Shown: piece by piece, positions 7,220 through 11,060 of the stretch
How the letters are laid out: the number at the start of each line of letters is the position of its first letter
How positions within the stretch are numbered: the stretch's first letter is position 1
The notes under the pieces: generated by a model
The model's input: the letters and a program-made list of their open reading frames with translations, nothing else
Database searches by the model: none
What the model was told of the DNA's origin: nothing
Assembly: GCA_023434265.1 (NCBI GenBank)
Contig: JAEYTA010000097.1
Location: forward strand, 1-11,060
Direction: 5' to 3'
DNA from: Pseudomonadota bacterium
GTDB taxonomy: Bacteria > Pseudomonadota > Alphaproteobacteria > Caulobacterales > Caulobacteraceae
Length of the DNA stretch: 11,060 nt
Translations under genes and position numbers: made by a program

Positions 7220-7957
7220 TTACGAAACCCGGCCCAGCCGCTCGACCGAGCGGCGCGACAGGTCGTTGGTCTGTTCGATCATCCGCGTCACGCTCTCGTA
7301 GGCGCGCTGGATCTCGATGAGGTTGGTGATCTCGAGGATCGGATTGACGTTGGAGCCCTCCAGCATCCCCTGCCGGACCCGGGCGTCGTTGGCCTCGACC
7401 GGCGCGGCGTTGGAGGCGTTGCGGTAGAGGCCGTCGCCGCCCTTCTCCAGCACGCCGAGGGTCGCGAAGCGCACCACCGACAGCCGGCCGACCGGCTGGC
7501 CGTTCTGGCTGATCGTGCCGTCGGCGCCGACCTGCGGCTCGCCCAGGGTCCGGTCGAGGATGATCTCGCCGGCGTCGCCCAGCACGGCCTGGCCGCCCTG
7601 GGTGGTCAGCCGGCCCTCGGGATCGAGGGTGAAGGCCCCGTCGCGGGTGTAGGCCTCGCCGGCGCCGTCCTGCACCTTGAAGAAGGCGCCGTCGCCCTCG
7701 ATGGCGAAGTCCAGCGTCCGCCCGGTCTGTTCCAGCGCGCCCTGGCCGTAGTCGCGACCGATGCCGTTATCGAGCACGAAGCTGACGCCCGGCCGCACGA
7801 AGGCGTTGCGGGCCCGCTCGCCGACCTCGGTGCCGAGCAGCAGCTGTTCGACCTTGAAGCCGGTGGTGTCCGCATTGGCGATGTTGTTGGCCACGACGTC
7901 GAGTTCGCGGCGCAGGGTCATCTGGCGGGACAGTCCGGCGTAGGCGGCGTTTTCCAC
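7220..7957 (-). CDS. flgF: Flagellar proximal rod protein FlgF
   Basis: FlgF is a rod component placed between the MS-ring and the FlgG distal rod, exported through the flagellar type III apparatus. The 245-aa product carries the axial-protein N-terminal motif VVANNIANADTTGFKVEQLL, a central segment with TLDFAIEGDGAFFKVQ and YTRDGAFTLDPEGRL, and a C-terminal helix with GSNVNPILEITNLIEIQRAY. The start is GTG at 7957, supported by AAAGGAG at 7970-7964 with a 6-base spacer; the upstream frame adds nothing family-like. It is the first gene of flgF-flgG-flgA-flgH and lies about 17 bases downstream of the start site expected from a sigma-54 element at 7985-7999. Expression is therefore expected to be late (class III) in the flagellar hierarchy. 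Confidence 0.97.
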   Translation of the reverse strand: MENAAYAGLSRQMTLRRELDVVANNIANADTTGFKVEQLLLGTEVGERARNAFVRPGVSFVLDNGIGRDYGQGALEQTGRTLDFAIEGDGAFFKVQDGAGEAYTRDGAFTLDPEGRLTTQGGQAVLGDAGEIILDRTLGEPQVGADGTISQNGQPVGRLSVVRFATLGVLEKGGDGLYRNASNAAPVEANDARVRQGMLEGSNVNPILEITNLIEIQRAYESVTRMIEQTNDLSRRSVERLGRVS

Positions 7958-7984
7958 GGGCGGCTCCTTTCGCCGCTCTCCGTC

Positions 7985-7999
7985 GCAACGCCCGTGCCA
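7985..7999 (-). promoter_or_regulatory. Sigma-54 (RpoN) promoter of the flgF operon
   Basis: On the minus strand TGGCACG (7999-7993), four bases GGCG, then TTGC (7988-7985) is an exact match to the sigma-54 consensus TGGCACG-N4-TTGC. The -12 GC is at 7986-7985, so transcription should begin near 7974. That leaves a short leader holding the AAAGGAG of flgF. An exact 11-base match at the correct spacing and distance from a flagellar rod operon is very unlikely by chance. Confidence 0.92.
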
Positions 8000-8053
8000 G
8001 GGGGCCGAATCCAGTCACGGCGGGCATTTCAGCGGCGAAGCTGGCCCCGGCGC

Positions 8054-8070
8054 CCGGCAGGATTTGCCGG
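8054..8070. promoter_or_regulatory. FlbD-like (ftr) enhancer dyad between flgF and fliL
   Basis: CCGGCA (8054-8059) and TGCCGG (8065-8070) form a 6-bp inverted repeat around 5 bases. This GC-rich dyad is like the ftr sites bound by FlbD, the sigma-54 activator of Caulobacter flagellar genes. It lies about 80-96 bp upstream of the start predicted for flgF, a usual enhancer distance. It is also only 3 bases from the CtrA-like site of fliL, where a bound protein could affect the early promoter. Assignment to FlbD is inference from form and position. Confidence 0.6.
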
Positions 8071-8073
8071 TTC

Positions 8074-8090
8074 TAAACGGCTCGTTAACC
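8074..8090 (+). promoter_or_regulatory. CtrA-like binding site at the fliL promoter
   Basis: TAAA (8074-8077), seven bases, then TTAACC (8085-8090) approximates the CtrA recognition pattern TTAA-N7-TTAA(C), with a perfect right half and one mismatch-type left half. It is 44 bases upstream of the preferred fliL start. CtrA sites at Caulobacter class II flagellar promoters overlap the -35 region, so transcription would start near 8110-8120. No confident -10 box is seen. Confidence 0.55.
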
Positions 8091-8133
8091 AAACCCGGCT
8101 GGAATGACCCTGAGATTCCCGGGGTGTGGCGGC

Positions 8134-8772
8134 ATGCTGAAGTTCGGCAAGAAAAAGGGCGCGAAAGGCGGCGACGACGCTGAGCTGCCCGCCGTCGCGG
8201 AGGGCGCGGGCAGCGAGGGCGAGGCCCCGCCGGCGAAGAAGAAGCTGCCGCTGCTGTTCATCATCGTTCCCGCCGCCCTGCTGGTGCTCGGCGGGGGCGG
8301 CGGCGCCGCCTTCCTGCTCATGCAGCCCAAGGCGGCGGCCGCCGGCGATCACGCCGCGCCGGCCAAGGGCGGCCACGGCAAGAAGGCCGAGAAGAAGGGC
8401 GGCGGCCACGGCGGAGGCGGCGGCGAGGCCGACGCCTCGCTCGGCGTCATCTCCGACGGTCCCGACGGCGTCGTCTTCTACACCCTCCCGGACATGGTGG
8501 TGAACATCCAGTCCGCCGACGGCCGGCCCACCTTCCTCAAGCTCAAGCTGACGCTGGAGATGCACGACTACGCCCTGGCCGAGCACCTGCAGGCCGAGAT
8601 GCCGCGGATGCAGGACATGTTCCAGGGCTTCCTGCGCGAGCTGCGCCCCGAGGACCTCGCCGGCTCGGCCGGCAGCTTCCAGCTGCGCGCCGAGATCCTC
8701 CGCCGCGTCAACCTGATCGCCGCCCCCGGCCAGGTCGACGCCGTGCTGATCGAAGAAATGCTGGTCCAGTAG
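8134..8772 (+). CDS. fliL: Flagellar basal body-associated protein FliL
   Basis: FliL is an inner-membrane protein whose periplasmic domain surrounds or assists the stators and is needed for motor function. The 212-aa product has a basic N-terminus, one membrane segment (about residues 38-63), and a low-complexity Gly/His/Lys linker (about 72-98). A C-terminal domain of about residues 105-212 follows, with FYTLPDMVVNIQSADGRP, then FLRELRPEDLAGSAG and LRAEILRRVN, and the end LIEEMLVQ typical of FliL. The ATG at 8134 is preferred because MLKFGKKKG gives a normal cytoplasmic tail and lies downstream of the start site expected from the CtrA-like site. An in-frame ATG at 8104 would add 10 residues, including two Gly and a Cys, and has no spaced ribosome-binding site. 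It is the first gene of the operon, two bases from fliM. Confidence 0.93.
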   Translation: MLKFGKKKGAKGGDDAELPAVAEGAGSEGEAPPAKKKLPLLFIIVPAALLVLGGGGGAAFLLMQPKAAAAGDHAAPAKGGHGKKAEKKGGGHGGGGGEADASLGVISDGPDGVVFYTLPDMVVNIQSADGRPTFLKLKLTLEMHDYALAEHLQAEMPRMQDMFQGFLRELRPEDLAGSAGSFQLRAEILRRVNLIAAPGQVDAVLIEEMLVQ

Positions 8773-8774
8773 GC

Positions 8775-9842
8775 ATGAGCGACGCCGCCTTCGCCGACGC
8801 CGCCGATCCCTTCGCCGAACCGGCCGAGCCCGCGGCCGACGAGCGCCCGGCGCTGGGCGAGCGGGTCCTGAACCAGGACGAGATCGACAGCCTGCTGGGC
8901 TTCGACCTCGGCGACGACGACGGCTCCGAGCGCTCCGGCATCCGCGCCATCATCAACTCGGCGCTGGTCTCCTACGAGCGCCTGCCGATGCTCGAGATCG
9001 TCTTCGACCGCCTGGTGCGGCTGATGACGACCTCCCTCCGCAACTTCACCTCGGACAACGTCGAGGTCAGCCTCGACAACATCTCCTCGATCCGCTTTGG
9101 CGACTACCTCAACTCCATCCCCCTGCCGGCCATCCTGGCGGTGTTCCGCGCCGAGGAACTGGACAACTACGGCCTGCTGACGGTCGACTCGAACCTGATC
9201 TATTCAATCGTCGACGTGCTGCTGGGCGGCCGCAGGGGCACCGCGGCGCTGCGCATCGAGGGCCGCCCCTACACCACCATCGAGCGGGTGCTGGTCCAGC
9301 GCATGGTCGAGGTCGTGCTGGCCGACGCCCGCGCCGCCTTCGAGCCCCTGACCCCGGTTCACTTCAACCTCGACCGGCTGGAGACCAACCCCCGCTTCGC
9401 CGCCATCGCGCGTCCGGCCAACGCCGCCATCCTGGTCAAGCTGCGCATCGACATGGAGGACCGGGGAGGGCGCATCGAGCTGCTGCTGCCCTACGCCACG
9501 CTGGAGCCCATCCGGAAGATGCTGCTGCAGCAGTTCATGGGCGAGAAGTTCGGCCGCGACAACATCTGGGAAGGCCACCTCGCCACCGAGCTCTGGACCA
9601 CCGGCACCGAGGTCCGCGCCGTCCTCGACGAGCAGCTGTTGCCCCTGTCCCAGGTGCTGAACCTCAAGGTCGGCGACACCCTGATGTTGAACGCCACCCC
9701 GGACTCCGAGGTCTCGGTCCGCGCCGGGGCCATCCCGCTGACCGTCGGCCGCATGGGCCGCAAGGGCCAGCACATCGCCGTCCGGGTCGAAGCCCCGGTG
9801 AACGTCGAGGCCGCCTCCAGCCTGGTGAAGGGAAGACGCTGA
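8775..9842 (+). CDS. fliM: Flagellar motor switch protein FliM
   Basis: FliM forms the middle of the cytoplasmic C-ring and binds phosphorylated CheY to change rotation. The 355-aa product has the CheY-binding motif VLNQDEIDSLLGF at residues 31-43, comparable to LSQAEIDALL at the very start of the enteric protein. Here about 30 Ala/Asp/Glu/Pro-rich residues precede it. The middle domain has SSIRFGDYLNSIPLPAI and SIVDVLLGGRRG. The C-terminal FliN-like domain contains LPLSQVLNLKVGDTLMLN, with GRMGRKGQHIAVRV near the end. The ATG lies two bases after the fliL stop, and the TGA stop overlaps the ATG of the next gene (TGATG), so the three genes are probably translated in a coupled way. Confidence 0.98.
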   Translation: MSDAAFADAADPFAEPAEPAADERPALGERVLNQDEIDSLLGFDLGDDDGSERSGIRAIINSALVSYERLPMLEIVFDRLVRLMTTSLRNFTSDNVEVSLDNISSIRFGDYLNSIPLPAILAVFRAEELDNYGLLTVDSNLIYSIVDVLLGGRRGTAALRIEGRPYTTIERVLVQRMVEVVLADARAAFEPLTPVHFNLDRLETNPRFAAIARPANAAILVKLRIDMEDRGGRIELLLPYATLEPIRKMLLQQFMGEKFGRDNIWEGHLATELWTTGTEVRAVLDEQLLPLSQVLNLKVGDTLMLNATPDSEVSVRAGAIPLTVGRMGRKGQHIAVRVEAPVNVEAASSLVKGRR

Positions 9843-10381
9843 TGACCGGTATGATCCTCGACGGCGTTCTGATGCTGCTGCTGGTCGCCGCCCTCGCCTA
9901 CGGGGTGCGGCTGGAGAAGAAGCTCTCGGCCCTGCGCGCCGGGCAGCAGGCCTTCGCGTCCGCCGTCACCGAGCTCAACGCCGCCGCCGGCCGCGCCGAG
10001 GCCGCGCTCGCGTCGCTGCGCGCCTCGGGTCAGGAGACCGACCTCCTGCACGACCGCATCGTCAAGGCGCGCGAGGTCAAGGCCCAGCTGGAATCGCTCA
10101 TCGCCCGCGCCCCGGCCCAGCCGGCCGCCGCCGCGCCCGAGCCGGTCCGCGCCGCCCCGACGCCCTCGCCGGCTCCGGCTCCGGTCGCCGCCGCCGACGA
10201 CGAGCGCGCCCGCCGCATGGCCGCCCTGGCCGACCGCATCCAGGGTCTCGCCGCCCCGGCCCGGCCGGGCGGCCGCGACAACGTCGCCGCCATTGTCGGC
10301 GCCCTGACCGCTAACCAGTCCGCGAAGCAAAGCCTCAACCGCGCCCGTCGCACGCTGGACGAAGACCTCTTCGCCGCCTGA
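9842..10381 (+). CDS. DUF6468 domain-containing flagellar-operon protein
   Basis: The 179-aa product matches the pattern of the alphaproteobacterial DUF6468 proteins found directly after fliM. It has one N-terminal membrane segment (about residues 4-21), a charged helical region likely to be coiled coil (about 22-90), an Ala/Pro-rich spacer (about 90-117), and a conserved C-terminus with VGALTANQSAKQSLNRARRT and LDEDLFAA. The ATG overlaps the fliM stop by one base, and GAAGGGAAG just upstream gives a ribosome-binding site. The position within the fliL-fliM operon implies a motor or basal-body role, but the biochemical function is unknown. With a single anchor and a long helix it could be a cytoplasmic or periplasmic tether. 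Confidence 0.85.
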   Translation: MTGMILDGVLMLLLVAALAYGVRLEKKLSALRAGQQAFASAVTELNAAAGRAEAALASLRASGQETDLLHDRIVKAREVKAQLESLIARAPAQPAAAAPEPVRAAPTPSPAPAPVAAADDERARRMAALADRIQGLAAPARPGGRDNVAAIVGALTANQSAKQSLNRARRTLDEDLFAA

Positions 10382-10400
10382 CCCCGCCGAGTAGCCCGTC

Positions 10401-11060
10401 ATGAAGATCCCCCGCCTCCTGCCGCTCGTCGCCGTCGCCATCGGGGGAGTCGTCGCGGTCCGCGCCGTCGGCGTCGCCCCCGGCCTGTTCGAGGGCGCCC
10501 GCGCCTGGGCCGAGGAGGCGGTTCCCGCCGCCGCGGCCGCCCCCGCCGCCGCCCCGCCCGCCGTCTGCGCCCTGACCCCCGAGCAGCTGGCCCAGCAGGC
10601 CGGCATTTCCCCGGCCGAGCTGCGCGTCATCCAGTCCCTGTCCCAGCGCCGCACCGAGCTGGACGCCCGCGACGCCGACCTCGCCTCCATGCTGCCGCTG
10701 CTCGCCGCCGCCGAACAGAAGCTCGACGCCCGCGTCCAGGCGCTCGAGACGGTCAAGGGCGAGGTCGAGGCGCTGCTCGGCCAGGTCGACGAGCGCGAGA
10801 AGGCCGAGATCGACCGCCTCGTCGCCGTCTACTCCGCCATGCGCCCGCGCGACGCCGCCCGGGTGTTCGGCACGCTGGACGACGACGTCCGCCTGCCGGT
10901 CGCAGCCGCCATGCGGCCGCGCTCGCTGGCCGCCGTCATGGCCCAGATGGACCCCGCCGCGGCCCGCGTGCTGACCGAGAAGCTGGCCCGCCGCTTCGAG
11001 GCCCGCCAGGCCGCCGCCCGCGCCGCCGTCGCCGCGGCGGAATCGGACGCCGCCCCGGCC
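10401..11060 (+). CDS. MotE-like protein with MgtE_N-type domain, partial at the right edge
   Basis: The frame opens with ATG at 10401, 19 bases after the DUF6468 stop, and runs 220 codons without a stop to the window end. The N-terminus has a membrane or signal segment (about residues 4-24), followed by an Ala/Pro-rich spacer (about 43-54). A heptad-rich helical region (about 75-140) comes next, then the segment VAVYSAMRPRDAARVFGTLD (141-160) with RPRSLAAVMAQMDPAAARVL (172-191). That last pair is the repeat form of MgtE_N/FliG-like domains seen in MotE, the periplasmic chaperone of the stator protein MotC in rhizobia. The ribosome-binding site is weak (CGAGTAG). The operon position supports a motor role; orthology to MotE is inferred and no symbol is assigned. 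Confidence 0.85.
   Translation, partial: MKIPRLLPLVAVAIGGVVAVRAVGVAPGLFEGARAWAEEAVPAAAAAPAAAPPAVCALTPEQLAQQAGISPAELRVIQSLSQRRTELDARDADLASMLPLLAAAEQKLDARVQALETVKGEVEALLGQVDEREKAEIDRLVAVYSAMRPRDAARVFGTLDDDVRLPVAAAMRPRSLAAVMAQMDPAAARVLTEKLARRFEARQAAARAAVAAAESDAAPA

Noticed and set aside
8104..8133. Upstream in-frame ATG as the fliL start
   Set aside because: GGA abuts the ATG with no proper spacing, the extra ten residues are not typical, and the start probably lies upstream of or at the transcription start expected from the CtrA-like site.
9491..10756. 421-codon minus-strand open frame opposite fliM, DUF6468 and the MotE-like gene
   Set aside because: It spans three genes whose sense-strand products carry clear motifs. 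Its own product is low-complexity Ser/Ala/Arg sequence with no recognisable domain.

Overview
This is a very GC-rich stretch of alphaproteobacterial chromosome. The gene content points to Caulobacterales, of the Caulobacter/Brevundimonas/Phenylobacterium type: divergent fliL-fliM and flgF-flgG-flgA-flgH flagellar operons, a DUF6468 gene overlapping fliM, a sigma-54 promoter facing a CtrA-like site, and an FlbD-like dyad. No accession or genus can be proven from the sequence alone.

Layout. Bases 1-36 are the 5' part of a tRNA-Ser(GGA) on the minus strand, with a candidate promoter and a leader hairpin behind it. Bases 170-1166 (plus) hold msrA and an MmcQ/YjbR-family gene separated by one base. 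Convergent to them (minus, 1171-1641) lie the remains of a RelE/HigB-like toxin and its antitoxin: the toxin is frameshifted and the antitoxin lacks its usual C-terminal half. Next on the minus strand comes a DUF885 exported putative metallopeptidase (1646-3448). It is followed by three consecutive small exported proteins (3499-4959) that look like diverged tandem paralogues with two shared cysteines.

From 5069 to 7957 (minus) is flgF-flgG-flgA-flgH, encoding the proximal and distal rod proteins, the P-ring chaperone and the L-ring lipoprotein. From 8134 to the right edge (plus) is fliL-fliM-DUF6468-MotE-like, encoding a stator-associated protein, the C-ring switch protein and two membrane-anchored flagellar accessory proteins. 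The last gene is cut by the window end.

The 176 bases between flgF and fliL form the regulatory hub. They contain an exact sigma-54 -24/-12 element directed at flgF, a 17-bp inverted repeat resembling an FlbD (ftr) site, and next to it a CtrA-like site directed at fliL. This matches the Caulobacter flagellar hierarchy: early (class II) expression of fliLM under CtrA, then later (class III) expression of rod and ring genes under sigma-54/FlbD.

The most novel element is the trio of unrecognised exported paralogues directly downstream of flgH. Between the second and third of them, a small hairpin appears to place a stop codon in its loop and the next ribosome-binding site in its stem.
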